Notes: generated from the sequence alone by a model not told the origin. A DNA stretch of 64,000 nt from Candidatus Fermentithermobacillaceae bacterium (GCA_012842685.1 DUSI01000049.1:62001-126000); one strand, 5' to 3'; counted from the stretch's first letter, positions 1 to 8,650 are shown. Numbers and translations are program-made.

Positions 1-697
1 CCATCCGCCTGAAGTCCCAGAACCACCTCGTCATCTTGGCGCTCACATAGGCCTCCCAGGCCTTTTCGCTCACGCTCAGGATGGCAAGCCCCGGGGGCAG
101 CATAAGCCCCTTCTGGGATGCCGAGACGGCAATGTCGATGTGCCATGAGTCTGTCTCCAGGTTCGCCAGCGCAAGAGAGCTGACCGCGTCCACCATGAAG
201 AGGGCCGGGTGACCAAGTTCCGCCATCCCGCGTCCGATGGCTTCGACGTTGTTGATCACACATGTGGATGTCTCGTTATGGGATACAAGCACGGCCTTGA
301 TGGTATGGCCTCTGTCTTTCTCCAGGCGTTCGAGGACAACGCCGGGATCTACAGCCCTCCCCCACTCCACTTCAATCTTCTCGACGACCGCACCGTGGGC
401 CGCTGCGATGTCGCCGAAACGCTGGCTGAACACTCCGTGTTGAACGGAGAGCACTTTGTCACCGGGCGAGAGCGTGTTCACAATGGCTGCTTCGAGCCCA
501 CCGCTCCCCGAACCGGGGAAAATGATGACGTCGTTTTCTGTCTTGTAGATCCTCTTGAGCCCCGAGAGGCACTCCCCCATGAGCACCTCGAACTCCGGCC
601 CTCGGTGGTTTATGAGCGGCCTGTTCATGGACTGAAGGATCCTTGGCGGTATGTTGGTCGGCCCTGGGATCTGGAGAAACACGTGCCGGTCAGTCAT
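1..697 (-). CDS. Class-V PLP-dependent aminotransferase (alanine/serine-glyoxylate type), C-terminus outside window
   Basis: Reverse-strand reading from an ATG at 697, preceded by a good GGAGGG ribosome site, gives an open frame of 232 codons that runs off the left edge. The start region (PGPTNIPP, then NHRGPEF) is typical of the alanine-glyoxylate/serine-pyruvate aminotransferase family. A SASQKGLMLPPG segment carries the lysine expected to form the Schiff base with pyridoxal phosphate, and MVDAVSS just before it supplies the aspartate that contacts the cofactor ring. The reaction would be transfer of an amino group between a small amino acid (alanine or serine) and glyoxylate or pyruvate in the cytoplasm. 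Substrate cannot be told from this fragment. The membrane cluster downstream in the same direction ends at 1340, so a shared transcript is possible but a hairpin lies between. Confidence 0.85.
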   Translation of the reverse strand, partial: MTDRHVFLQIPGPTNIPPRILQSMNRPLINHRGPEFEVLMGECLSGLKRIYKTENDVIIFPGSGSGGLEAAIVNTLSPGDKVLSVQHGVFSQRFGDIAAAHGAVVEKIEVEWGRAVDPGVVLERLEKDRGHTIKAVLVSHNETSTCVINNVEAIGRGMAELGHPALFMVDAVSSLALANLETDSWHIDIAVSASQKGLMLPPGLAILSVSEKAWEAYVSAKMTRWFWDFRRM

Positions 698-741
698 CTA
701 CATCCCTCCGGTGTCTTTCCGCGCAAACGTATTATCTGTTA

Positions 742-1180
742 TTAACCGCGCATTCCACCACTCACCTCGAGGTACAAGTCCGACCTAAACTGCCTGGTCT
801 TTGTGAGTTCCCAGAGGTCCTTGTAGCTTCCCGCGGTAACGCTTACACCTACCAGGATAACCTTGTCGTTTCCGAGCCGCATGACTTCGTGTTCTTGGAT
901 TACCAACACGAGCCTGGCCTGGCCTGGAGCATCTTCGATTACGATTGCGATCTAGACAGTAGCCGCGCAGCGTCAAGCACTTCTGGGAACCGAGAGGCTC
1001 CGCGCCCGTCTTCACAGCTGGAGCCTTGGTGTTGTGGCAAGCACCGCAGCCGAACACGGAAGCCCTTTCTAGCGCCGGGTCCAAAGTGCTCAGAGCCATC
1101 CAGGATAAGAAGAAAGGGTAAGCTGAAGTAGTGCCTACCACCGGCTCGAGCGCATCCGCCCGACTGTCCGCCATCATCGG
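742..1180 (-). pseudogene. Possible decayed gene, protein-like pieces in different frames
   Basis: This 640-base gap has no intact gene. On the reverse strand, 742-951 encodes about 69 residues that read like real protein (IEDAPGQARLVLVIQEHEV, later KVILVGVSVTAGSYKDLW) ending in a TAA. It has no start codon and is cut off upstream by an in-frame TAG at 952-954. Just upstream, in a different frame, about 1000-1177 encodes a segment with a CGACHN (CxxCH, haem-type or zinc-type) motif. I read this as one gene broken by at least two frame changes, possibly a former member of the membrane operon that ends at 1340. Alternative: chance open frames in GC-rich DNA. No function is proposed. Confidence 0.3.
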
Positions 1181-1272
1181 GCATCCTTCGCCGCGGCCTG
1201 GGTTTTCCCCAAGAAGGACATCACGAGACTCCCGTAGTCGCGGGCTAAACCACGCTGCTTGAGCTGGCAGAC

Positions 1273-1304
1273 GGGGATGGAAGGCGAGCTTCCATCCCCT
1301 CTTT
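1273..1304. terminator. Perfect 11-bp hairpin downstream of the membrane cluster
   Basis: Arms 1273-1283 (GGGGATGGAAG) and 1289-1299 are exact inverted repeats around a 5-base loop. It lies 36 bases past the stop of the leftward gene at 1340, so it could end that operon, but the T-rich tail (TCTTT) is on the forward-strand side. The polarity is therefore uncertain. Confidence 0.5.
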
Positions 1305-1339
1305 AGGCCACTCGGTGCGGCAGGTTCCCGACTCGCCAG

Positions 1340-1966
1340 TTATTTGATGAGGTGCAGGGTATCCCTAAAGATGATCGTAAGCTGTCCAATGATTAGCGAC
1401 AGGTACGCCATGGTGATAGAACCGTAGGCGGAACCGAAAGCCACCATCAAGGCGTAACGGCCGAACCTGGAGCCGTAGTACAGAACTCCTTTGTCTTTCT
1501 TGAGAGTAAACGCGAAGTACATAAGCGTTGAGACGACTACCAGGAAGTACAGTATGTTGTTGAAGCTCTTCGCGAAGTCTCCCGCCCTCAGGTTGATGAA
1601 GCTGTCGGTCACCTGTGTGAGAAACACGGGAGGGCTGTAGGCCAGGCTGTATCCCGCTCCGTAACCTATCCAGAAGCCCATGGTGATGCGGGCAATCCAT
1701 TCTTGGCCCTTGACGAAGGAGAAGTATATGAGGAGCCCCAAGATGGCTCCGAATATATACCCCCACTTACCTCTCCCGATTATGTCCTGGACAATGCGCG
1801 GCACGATCTGGTTTTGTATCGTGTAGACTATGCCGTATGCTGTCGCAGACCCCACTAGGAAGTGCTCCACTGCGGTATAGACCGGGTTATCGCCCTTTAC
1901 CAGATAGGACCACGCGGCCAGGATGCTCAAGGTCTTAAAGATGAAGCTCCACTGCTCCACGCTCAC
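1340..1966 (-). CDS. Polytopic membrane protein, last gene of MutL-linked membrane cluster
   Basis: Unrecognised 208-residue integral membrane protein. Start GTG at 1966 follows GGAGGGAGGG. Hydrophobic segments lie at roughly residues 28-50, 70-88, 96-114, 132-155 and 170-200, with charged loops between (for example RGKWGY and KKDKG), so five or six membrane spans are likely. It is the fourth gene of a closely spaced leftward set (4288 to 1340, gaps of 3 to 16 bases), which implies co-transcription and probably one membrane complex with the products of 1982-2824, 2837-3460 and 3476-4288. No catalytic motif is visible. I infer a structural or channel-like role in that complex, from context only. 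Confidence 0.8.
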   Translation of the reverse strand: MSVEQWSFIFKTLSILAAWSYLVKGDNPVYTAVEHFLVGSATAYGIVYTIQNQIVPRIVQDIIGRGKWGYIFGAILGLLIYFSFVKGQEWIARITMGFWIGYGAGYSLAYSPPVFLTQVTDSFINLRAGDFAKSFNNILYFLVVVSTLMYFAFTLKKDKGVLYYGSRFGRYALMVAFGSAYGSITMAYLSLIIGQLTIIFRDTLHLIK

Positions 1967-1981
1967 TTTCGTCCCTCCCTC

Positions 1982-2824
1982 CTACTGGTTCTTGCCTGCC
2001 CTCTTGGCGGCGAAGTAACCGATGTTCCCCAGGACGAGGAACAGAATGACCGTCATGTGGCCGAGCGACTGGGCATCCATACCGGCGAGGCCCGCTCCGG
2101 CCACGCCGACGAGCTGTTCGTATTCAGCGGCGCCCCTGAGCCCGCCCAGGAAGCCCTTAAGCTGTCCCGACCTGATGTATGGCTGCACACCTGAGTACAT
2201 CGTGAGGGAGGCGCCGCCGGTGAGCGGGATGTGAAGGGGCTCTGAGACGTATGTCATCCAGTCTGCGTAGCCCGGCGAGCCCACGGTCGTACAGAAGATG
2301 AGGTCAACGTCATCCTTTATGGACTTAACCTGCTTCATGAGGGGCATCTGATCCAGCGGCTCGCCTTTCCAGTCGCGGTTTATGGCCCCTTCGATGATGT
2401 TCTCTATCATGAGCCTTATGGTCGCCGGCCAGGCGTTGTCCCTGTAGCCGAGGTGGACCCAGTCTACCCCGTACTCCTTCCCCATCTCCCTGGCGACCTC
2501 GTCTATGATCTCGAAAGTGGTCACGGGGCCGAAGGTCTGGTTGAACAGGGAAGTCGAGATGATCTTGCAGTTTTTCCTGAACGCCTGCCTCGCGAGAGCC
2601 GCGATCATCGGGTTTAGCTCCGGCGCGTTGCCAGGCCCCGTGTCGTGGGAAACCCATATCACGCCGCCGTCAGGCACGCTCTCGACGGTGTTGTAAACCA
2701 GCCTGGTGTTGTCTGAAATGGCCACCGGGAGTCCGACCGGGTGGAACATAGGGATGAGGAGACACACGACGATTATGACGTACAGGATGCGGACATCTAT
2801 CCATTGAAGCTTCTTCCAGTCCAC
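1982..2824 (-). CDS. Membrane-anchored protein with large extracytoplasmic domain, MutL-linked cluster
   Basis: About 280 residues, function unknown. I prefer the GTG at 2824 because the GGGGGTGA ribosome site sits 5 bases before it; the longer reading from 2833 leaves no spacing. One hydrophobic anchor lies near residues 13-30 (YVIIVVCLLIPMF), then a soluble domain of about 200 residues with conserved-looking turns (VSHDTGPGNAPELNP; VHLGYRDNAWPATI; CTTVGSPGYADWM), then a C-terminal span (TVILFLVLGNIGYF). The two-anchor layout places the main domain outside or in the membrane cleft. It lies between two polytopic proteins of the same operon, which suggests a shared complex. Confidence 0.78.
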   Translation of the reverse strand: MDWKKLQWIDVRILYVIIVVCLLIPMFHPVGLPVAISDNTRLVYNTVESVPDGGVIWVSHDTGPGNAPELNPMIAALARQAFRKNCKIISTSLFNQTFGPVTTFEIIDEVAREMGKEYGVDWVHLGYRDNAWPATIRLMIENIIEGAINRDWKGEPLDQMPLMKQVKSIKDDVDLIFCTTVGSPGYADWMTYVSEPLHIPLTGGASLTMYSGVQPYIRSGQLKGFLGGLRGAAEYEQLVGVAGAGLAGMDAQSLGHMTVILFLVLGNIGYFAAKRAGKNQ

Positions 2825-2836
2825 GCCTTTCACCCC

Positions 2837-3460
2837 CTACGATCCACTTCCGGTCCAGCTGCGCTCAAGCCCCAGGATGACGCGGATAGAGGCGGCAAAA
2901 GCCCCGATCGACGCGCCGATCCTTATGCCGCGCATTCCGGCGGAGTTGGGAACATCCAGTATCCACTGGGCAAACTTAGACGTGTTGGGTATGATGGCGT
3001 CTCCAATAGGCGCCTGCCCCAGCATGAGGATAACCGCGGCTATGAGAAGGATTGTGGCCTCTACGTTCTTCAGTTTGAACGAGCGGTAAGCCGCCGAACA
3101 CACATAGAAGCCCAGCATGGCGTAAATCGCGCTGTCGGTCGCGTTGGTTATCGAGTCTATGATGAACGTGGAGACAGGGCCTTCTATACGGTTTATGAAA
3201 AACACCACCGTACACACCGCGCAGACCCCCACGAGAAAAGCGCTGTAGGCCCAGTTGACGCGGCGCTTCTGGACGTTCGAGTAGTGAAGCCTTATGAGGT
3301 GTATTGGACCGAAGAGGAACGCGAAAAGGTAGCTGGTCTGCACGATCGTATCCAAGTCCGTCGCGAGGGTAGTGCCTCTTTCTCCCAGGTTCAGAAACTT
3401 CAGGGCCATACACACGATCGCCGTCACGAGCACTACGATAAGTGGCAATCGTCTCTTCAT
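2837..3460 (-). CDS. Six-span membrane protein, MutL-linked cluster
   Basis: Unrecognised 207-residue membrane protein. The ATG at 3460 follows AAGGAGGG with 9 bases spacing. Hydrophobic stretches occur near residues 5-22, 40-58, 72-92, 105-128, 133-150 and 175-195, and the basic segment HYSNVQKRR lies between the second and third, so six spans are likely. It is 15 bases from the upstream gene and 12 bases from the downstream start. No transporter or enzyme signature is visible. Assignment to a complex with its neighbours is inference from spacing and shared orientation. Confidence 0.78.
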   Translation of the reverse strand: MKRRLPLIVVLVTAIVCMALKFLNLGERGTTLATDLDTIVQTSYLFAFLFGPIHLIRLHYSNVQKRRVNWAYSAFLVGVCAVCTVVFFINRIEGPVSTFIIDSITNATDSAIYAMLGFYVCSAAYRSFKLKNVEATILLIAAVILMLGQAPIGDAIIPNTSKFAQWILDVPNSAGMRGIRIGASIGAFAASIRVILGLERSWTGSGS

Positions 3461-3475
3461 GCCGGTCTACCCTCC

Positions 3476-4288
3476 TTAACGAGATAACAGCTCTATGAGA
3501 GCGTCTGCGTTGCCCGCGATTGTAGCCCATACGGTCCCGATGATGATAAGGATTCCGAACAGGATCTTCATAATGTCCTGGGCCACAACCGTCCCCGTAA
3601 GCATGGGATCTTTGGACAGATAAGCCGACGCGGCGAACAGCTCTTCGCCGATGAGCGTGTAGTCGCAGGCTACGATGAAGAAATGGATCTGGAAGACGTT
3701 GGTGTTCGCCCCGATCTGGATGCATCCCGCCTCGGAGCCGGCCTCCGCCAAGACGAGAGCTTCCGCCATCCAGTAACCTATCATCAGGTTTGCCGCGGGT
3801 TTCTCTCGCTGTATGATCCCGAGGACGGCGGCGGTGTAGCTGAACTGCCAGTCCGAGACATACCGGATGTCGTCGGGGTTGTATGCGTCCGGCCGGCCCG
3901 CCTCAAGGTATGCCTGCTTCACGATTTCCGCTGCTACGGGATGCACTTGCGGGCGCCTGACAGTGACGATGAGCTTTGTATCGTACTGGGCTGCTATTTT
4001 GGCGACGTAACTCAGGGTCGCAAGTCCCGCGTAAAGCTCCGGACCGAAAGAGCTCATTCCCGGGGAATAATGCACCGGCTTCCCCATCTCCGTTGACCGC
4101 CCGATGGCTTCGTCAATGGCCTCGAGCCCGGGGATCTTCCTGATGGGAGGTATAGAAAGGCCGGCTCTTGCCCTCTGGAGGACTACAAAAACCGTGGCGA
4201 AAAGGATCACCACGAAGATGAAATCCACCGTCATCTCAGGAGCAAATATCCCCGTGGTCTGGGCCACCAAGGCCTGAGCCATATTCAC
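3476..4288 (-). CDS. DUF6754-like membrane-anchored protein, first gene of membrane cluster
   Basis: About 270 residues. GTG at 4288 is the best start (AGGAGG eight bases upstream); the frame extends three codons further. A membrane span lies near residues 22-42 (DFIFVVILFATVFVVL), followed by a cytoplasmic-looking domain (IPGLEAIDEAIGRSTEMG; VHYSPGMSSFGPELYAGL; VTVRRPQVHPVAAEIV), and a C-terminal span (ILFGILIIIGTVWATI). The pattern matches what I recall of DUF6754, a family without known function; I could not run a search. The divergent neighbour at 4601 is a MutL-type ASKHA protein, and I infer that the two operons form one functional unit. Confidence 0.7.
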   Translation of the reverse strand: MNMAQALVAQTTGIFAPEMTVDFIFVVILFATVFVVLQRARAGLSIPPIRKIPGLEAIDEAIGRSTEMGKPVHYSPGMSSFGPELYAGLATLSYVAKIAAQYDTKLIVTVRRPQVHPVAAEIVKQAYLEAGRPDAYNPDDIRYVSDWQFSYTAAVLGIIQREKPAANLMIGYWMAEALVLAEAGSEAGCIQIGANTNVFQIHFFIVACDYTLIGEELFAASAYLSKDPMLTGTVVAQDIMKILFGILIIIGTVWATIAGNADALIELLSR

Positions 4289-4600
4289 TCTAGCCACCTC
4301 CTGATTGGCTCACTGTGACTTCATGGCTTTTCACACCGATTTCACGCCGAATGCCTTCCGACTGCTCTGGCCGATTCCCAAAGACTCTCTGCAATCGCCC
4401 TCACGCTCCGTACTCTCGATCCATCCCTCCCCGAGTTGCTCCGCGTCCAAACCCGCAACCGCCGGGCCGGAGCCCCGAATAAACCTCCATATTCCCTCAT
4501 ATTTGCCATCTATGCGGTTCCATTCCTAATTTCAGGGGCGGCGACGTAATTCTGATCTGGGGAATCTTCAGGCTGCCGAGCACATTGGAGGAGAGGACGG
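4289..4600. promoter_or_regulatory. Divergent control region between membrane cluster and MutL-like gene
   Basis: This gap of about 310 bases separates two divergent operons and must hold promoters for both. I found the ribosome sites of both genes (AGGAGG on the left, GGAGGAGAGG on the right) but no convincing -35/-10 pair and no strong inverted repeat. It is locally more AT-rich at 4480-4560. Confidence 0.4.
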
Positions 4601-6493
4601 ATGGACTCAAGACCGGCTGCGATCCTGGCCACAGATGTGGGATCCACGACCACAAAGGCCATCTTCATAGAAAAAGAAAACGGCGAGTACCGCCTCAAGG
4701 CCCGCGGAGAGATGCCTACAACGGTCGAGGCGCCCTTTGAGGATGTGATGATAGGGGTCCGCAACTCCATGAGGCGCCTCGAGGAAGCCATAGACCGGCC
4801 GCTTCTGGATGTTTCCGGTCATCTCATCCGTCCCGCCGCGCAAGACAAAGGAGTGGACATGTACGTGTCTACCTCCTCGGCAGGCGGCGGGCTTCAGATG
4901 ATGGTGGCGGGACTCGTGAAGAACATAAGCGCCACCTCGGCCAACAGGGCCGCGCTGGGCGCGGGGGCTGTCGTCCTGGACGTCATCGCGGTGGACGACG
5001 GAAGGTCCCAGTCAGAACAGATAACGAGGATCACGGAGCTGCGCCCCGACATCATACTCGTCTCGGGCGGGGTCGATGGCGGCTCTGTTTCCTACCTCGC
5101 CCTCATCGCCGAGATCATAAAACAAGCCAACCCGCAACCGAGGTTCGGCTCTACATACAAGCTTCCCCTCATCTACGCCGGCAACAGGGATGCGAGAGAC
5201 CTGGTCGTGGAGATCTGCGGGGACCAGATGGACGTCCACATAACCGAGAACCTCCGGCCTCGCCACGACGTAGAGAACCTGGGCCCCGCGCGAAACGCCA
5301 TACACGACCTCTTCATGAACCACGTGATGGCCCAGGCTCCGGGTTACGCGGAGCTTCTCAAGTGGGTGGATACCGGGATAATGCCGACCCCGAGCGCGGT
5401 TGGGCAGATGATCAGGCTTATAGCCGACCACTACAACACCACGGTCATCGGCGTTGACATAGGAGGCGCCACCACCGACGTGTTTTCCTGCTTTGACGGG
5501 ACCTTCACCAGGACGGTATCGGCAAACCTCGGGATGAGCTATTCCATATGCAATGTCTTAGAAGAAGCGGGCTACGAGAACATCGCGCGCTGGATACCCT
5601 TCGGGATAGACAGCGCGACGATGTCCGATTGGATAGCCAACAAAATGGTGCGGCCGACGACCATACCTCAGACCGTGTACCAGCTGGTGCTGGAGCAGGC
5701 CGTCGCCCGCGAGGCGTTGCGCCTGAGCTTCGAGCATCACAAGAGCCTCGCCAAGAGAGTCGGTCACGAAAAGGTTTCGGTCTTCGGGAACGAACCGTCG
5801 GGGCTGGAAGAACCCTCCGGCAGAGACGTGGTCGACATGATGAGACTCGGGATGCTTGTGGGATCGGGCGGAGTCCTTTCCCATGCCCCACGGCGCCAGC
5901 AGGCCGCGCTCATGCTGCTTGATTCCTTTCAACCGGAAGGGCTCACGGAGCTGGCGGTAGACTCAATATTCATGATGCCTCATCTGGGAGTCCTCTCGAC
6001 CGTCTACCCGGACATCGCGGCGGAAGTTTTCGACAGGGATTGCCTCGTGAGGCTGGGCACCTGCATTGCCCCCGTGGGTCCGGCCAAGCCCGGCAGCATT
6101 ATGGCAACCGTGGAGCTTACGTTGCCAGGCAACGTTCGGGCTCAAAAACAGTTAATCGCCGGTGAGATCGAAGTCCTCCCGCTCGATGCCGGCAAGGAAG
6201 CCCGGTGCAAGGTCGTCCCGAAAGGGCGGAGCATAAACGTAGGGGCAGGCGGAGGGAGACCCATCGAAGCGGTCGTCAAGGGAGGAATCGTCGGGATCAT
6301 CCTCGATGGACGAGGAAGGCCGATCGAGCTACCCAAAGAGCCCAGCCAGAGAGTCACCACCTTGAGCCGGTGGCTCACCTCCGTCGACGCATACCCCAGG
6401 CACAAACTCGAAGAACTCCAGGCTGAGTTCCCGGTTAGACCCGTGAGAGGAGGCGGAACGAAGACCTATGGCGGCCTTTTTAGACGTAGGTGA
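4601..6493 (+). CDS. MutL/GlmL-type ASKHA ATPase (glutamate mutase L family)
   Basis: 630 residues, ATG with GGAGGAGAGG upstream. It shows the phosphate-binding motif of the actin/Hsc70/sugar-kinase fold at the N-terminus (ATDVGSTTTKAIFIE, residues 10-24) and the second nucleotide loop (IGVDIGGATTDVFSC, near 285-299), plus SSAGGGLQMMV and VSGGVDGGSVSYL, all typical of the MutL family. Known relatives sit beside glutamate mutase subunits and are thought to reactivate that B12 enzyme. Here neither mutase subunit is present in the window; the partners are an overlapping barrel-sandwich protein and a divergent membrane cluster. I infer an ATP-driven role towards that complex. The name 'glutamate mutase L' should not be taken as function here. 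Confidence 0.85.
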   Translation: MDSRPAAILATDVGSTTTKAIFIEKENGEYRLKARGEMPTTVEAPFEDVMIGVRNSMRRLEEAIDRPLLDVSGHLIRPAAQDKGVDMYVSTSSAGGGLQMMVAGLVKNISATSANRAALGAGAVVLDVIAVDDGRSQSEQITRITELRPDIILVSGGVDGGSVSYLALIAEIIKQANPQPRFGSTYKLPLIYAGNRDARDLVVEICGDQMDVHITENLRPRHDVENLGPARNAIHDLFMNHVMAQAPGYAELLKWVDTGIMPTPSAVGQMIRLIADHYNTTVIGVDIGGATTDVFSCFDGTFTRTVSANLGMSYSICNVLEEAGYENIARWIPFGIDSATMSDWIANKMVRPTTIPQTVYQLVLEQAVAREALRLSFEHHKSLAKRVGHEKVSVFGNEPSGLEEPSGRDVVDMMRLGMLVGSGGVLSHAPRRQQAALMLLDSFQPEGLTELAVDSIFMMPHLGVLSTVYPDIAAEVFDRDCLVRLGTCIAPVGPAKPGSIMATVELTLPGNVRAQKQLIAGEIEVLPLDAGKEARCKVVPKGRSINVGAGGGRPIEAVVKGGIVGIILDGRGRPIELPKEPSQRVTTLSRWLTSVDAYPRHKLEELQAEFPVRPVRGGGTKTYGGLFRRR

Positions 6494-7913
6494 AGGCGGC
6501 TCTCCGAGAAGCGTTGGTGCTTCCTCCGGCACGATCGATCAAGAGCTCACGCTGGATGCGCGGAGACGGGTTATGGCAGATGCCCGCATCAGAGAGAAAC
6601 TCGTGCTGGTCAAGAAGACCAGAAAACTGCCCCTTCCTGGGGAGGTACTGGCGAAAGCAGGGGACATGGTCGATCCGGACACCCCCGTGGCGCGGATAGC
6701 CCTGCGCCCCGGCATCCCGTGGGTGATGCCTGCGGCCCGGCTCCTCGGGATTGAGAACTCGGAACTCGCAGGAGCTATGCTCAAACGCGTTGGAGACAAG
6801 GTAAAAACCAAGGAGGTAATCGCCAGGGCGGAGCACGGGCTCTACGGCCGCAAAGAACTGGAATCGCCTGTCGACGGGTTCATAGAGGACGTTTCTGTGA
6901 AATCGGGGCGGATCACCATCCGGGAGGAATTTGGCCGGGAAGAACCTCCCGTCACTGTGGACGTCGCCTTCGAACTGGGGTGCAAGCCCGCCGACGTGCC
7001 CAGATACATGCTGAGGCATGTCGGACAGGAAGTAAAAAAGGGCCAAATCATCGCGAAGAAGGGCGAAGGCCAAGCGTTTTTCAGCAAGACCGCCCTCACT
7101 CCTGTTTCAGGGGTGATCTCCGAGGTAGACACCCGCACGGGCAAGGTGACCATCTCGAGGCCGTTCAAGGAAGTAGTCGTAAAGGCTTTCATCACCGGAC
7201 GGGTTTCTTCGGTCATGGAGCGACTGGGCTGCGTCGTCGAGACCCCTGGGGTCAGGCTTACAGGCATGTTTGGAGTGGGCAGGGAATCCCACGGCCCCCT
7301 CAAGGTATTGGTGGGTAGCCCGGATGAACCACTTACTCCCGACCTCATCACCCCCGACTGCAAGGGGAAAATCCTGGTCGGCGGCTCATCCGTAACCGAT
7401 GAGGCCCTCGCCAAGGCCCTATCGGTGGGCGCAAAAGGGGTGATAGCCGGCACTGCAGGTTACTTCAACTTGACGCAAGCTCTGGGCGTCAAGCTCGGCA
7501 TCGGTATAACCGGACAGGAAGACATCGACACCACCGTCATACTCACCGAAGGTTTCGGCTCCCTCAGCATGCGGAAGGACCTGTGGGATACGCTTAGGGC
7601 CATGGACGGGCTCACGGCCTCGATAAACGGCGCAACCCAGATCAGGGCAGGCGCCATAAGGCCTGAGATCATAGTCCCATTCCCTGATTACAGTGGAGAC
7701 TTGGCGGTCGGGAGCCAAGCCGGCGAGGACTTGAGCGTTGGGACGCGTGTGAGGATCGTGAGCGACCCGTATTTCGGCAGGGCGGGCTATGTGGTTGAAA
7801 TAATGAAGCTGCCCCAGGTTTTTGAGACGGAAACCCGGGCTCCGGGAGTAAAAGTAGAACTGGAAGACGGAACTACGGTCGTCGTACCCAGGGCGAACGT
7901 GGAAGTGATCTAG
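6468..7913 (+). CDS. Barrel-sandwich (lipoyl/biotinyl-like) repeat protein with C-terminal KOW-like domain, MutL partner
   Basis: 481 residues, overlapping the MutL-like gene by 26 bases in another frame, so tightly coupled. Two internal repeats of about 50 residues are visible, 103-151 and 180-229: each starts ML(K/R)xVGxxVKxxxxIA, continues (S/T)PVxGxI, and ends GxxTI. Such units resemble the flattened barrel-sandwich hybrids of biotinyl/lipoyl domains and of RnfC-like proteins, but no lysine-hairpin attachment site is obvious. Residues 270-420 form a second domain (VLVGSPDEPLTP; KILVGGSSVTDEAL; GVIAGTAGYFNLTQAL). The end (GTRVRIVSDPYFGRAGYVV, near 425-443) looks like a KOW/SH3 barrel. Function unknown; a scaffold or cofactor carrier for the MutL-like ATPase is inference. 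Confidence 0.75.
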   Translation: MAAFLDVGEGGSPRSVGASSGTIDQELTLDARRRVMADARIREKLVLVKKTRKLPLPGEVLAKAGDMVDPDTPVARIALRPGIPWVMPAARLLGIENSELAGAMLKRVGDKVKTKEVIARAEHGLYGRKELESPVDGFIEDVSVKSGRITIREEFGREEPPVTVDVAFELGCKPADVPRYMLRHVGQEVKKGQIIAKKGEGQAFFSKTALTPVSGVISEVDTRTGKVTISRPFKEVVVKAFITGRVSSVMERLGCVVETPGVRLTGMFGVGRESHGPLKVLVGSPDEPLTPDLITPDCKGKILVGGSSVTDEALAKALSVGAKGVIAGTAGYFNLTQALGVKLGIGITGQEDIDTTVILTEGFGSLSMRKDLWDTLRAMDGLTASINGATQIRAGAIRPEIIVPFPDYSGDLAVGSQAGEDLSVGTRVRIVSDPYFGRAGYVVEIMKLPQVFETETRAPGVKVELEDGTTVVVPRANVEVI

Positions 7914-7930
7914 CCGGACGGCGCGGGCTT

Positions 7931-8494
7931 TCAGACCACGTATTCGCCGGCGCTGTTCCTGACGGTCAGCCGCCCGCTACCGACCTCCAGCTCGACGGTG
8001 CGCCAGGATTCTCCCCCGACGTCTTCGGCGGCGATGGGGACACCTAGGCGGCAGAGTACCCTCCTGGCTTCGGTGTAGTTCCGGACGCCGATGTTGAAAA
8101 CTCCGTGCCTGTCCATGATATTGGCGCCGCCCACGAGCTTCACCTTGAGACGCTCCTTGCGAGCTCCGTGGAAACACACCTTCTCCATCAGGAGGGGGAT
8201 ACCCGTATCCGCGAACATGCATGGGTTCTCTACCGCTTTCTGCGCATTATGTTCGGAAGAAGGCAGCTGGAAGTGCAGCATCCCTCCGACTCTCGAGACA
8301 GGGTCATATACCGCTACCGCGACGCAAGACCCCAGTGAGTGAGTCACAATGGAAGCCCGCGGGTCAGAGGCCGTCTTCATGTCGGCTACTCCGACAAGGT
8401 AGCGGAAGGGAAGTTCGAAACCGCTGAACGCTGCCCGGGCTGATCTCCCAGAGCTTCCGGGCGCGGGTTCTATGGATCCTGATGGGGACAACAC
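7931..8494 (-). CDS. cheD: CheD, chemoreceptor glutamine deamidase
   Basis: 187 residues from a GTG at 8494 with AAGGAGTG upstream. THSLGSCVAVAVYD carries the catalytic cysteine, and GGMLHFQLPSS the catalytic histidine, in the order and spacing of CheD. KLVGGANIMD and NIGVRNYTEARRVL are also family hallmarks. CheD deamidates glutamines in methyl-accepting chemoreceptors and in Bacillus binds the phosphatase CheC. It is convergent with the barrel-sandwich gene (17-base gap). No other chemotaxis or flagellar gene is in the window. The N-terminal 30 residues (rich in Ser, Pro and Gly) are not typical of the family and the true start may be internal. Confidence 0.9.
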   Translation of the reverse strand: MLSPSGSIEPAPGSSGRSARAAFSGFELPFRYLVGVADMKTASDPRASIVTHSLGSCVAVAVYDPVSRVGGMLHFQLPSSEHNAQKAVENPCMFADTGIPLLMEKVCFHGARKERLKVKLVGGANIMDRHGVFNIGVRNYTEARRVLCRLGVPIAAEDVGGESWRTVELEVGSGRLTVRNSAGEYVV

Positions 8495-8650
8495 CAGACA
8501 CTCCTTCTAAATCGTTCACAGCAAGACACAACAACGATCCATGATCGGCTAATTGCGCAAGATTCGACAAGGTTTGCAAAATAAAAGAAAGAGGGGTTTG
8601 CCATGTGACAACCAGTCAAGTAAGATGCAGCCTTGTGAGATCAAGCGTTA

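Noticed and set aside
1000-1060. CxxCH motif (CGACHN) as a cytochrome c
   Set aside because: The frame is short, has no signal peptide and breaks on both sides; one CxxCH is not enough for a cytochrome call.
8520-8560. Sigma-D promoter for cheD (GCCGATCA on the reverse strand)
   Set aside because: No TAAA box at the required distance of about 15 bases upstream.
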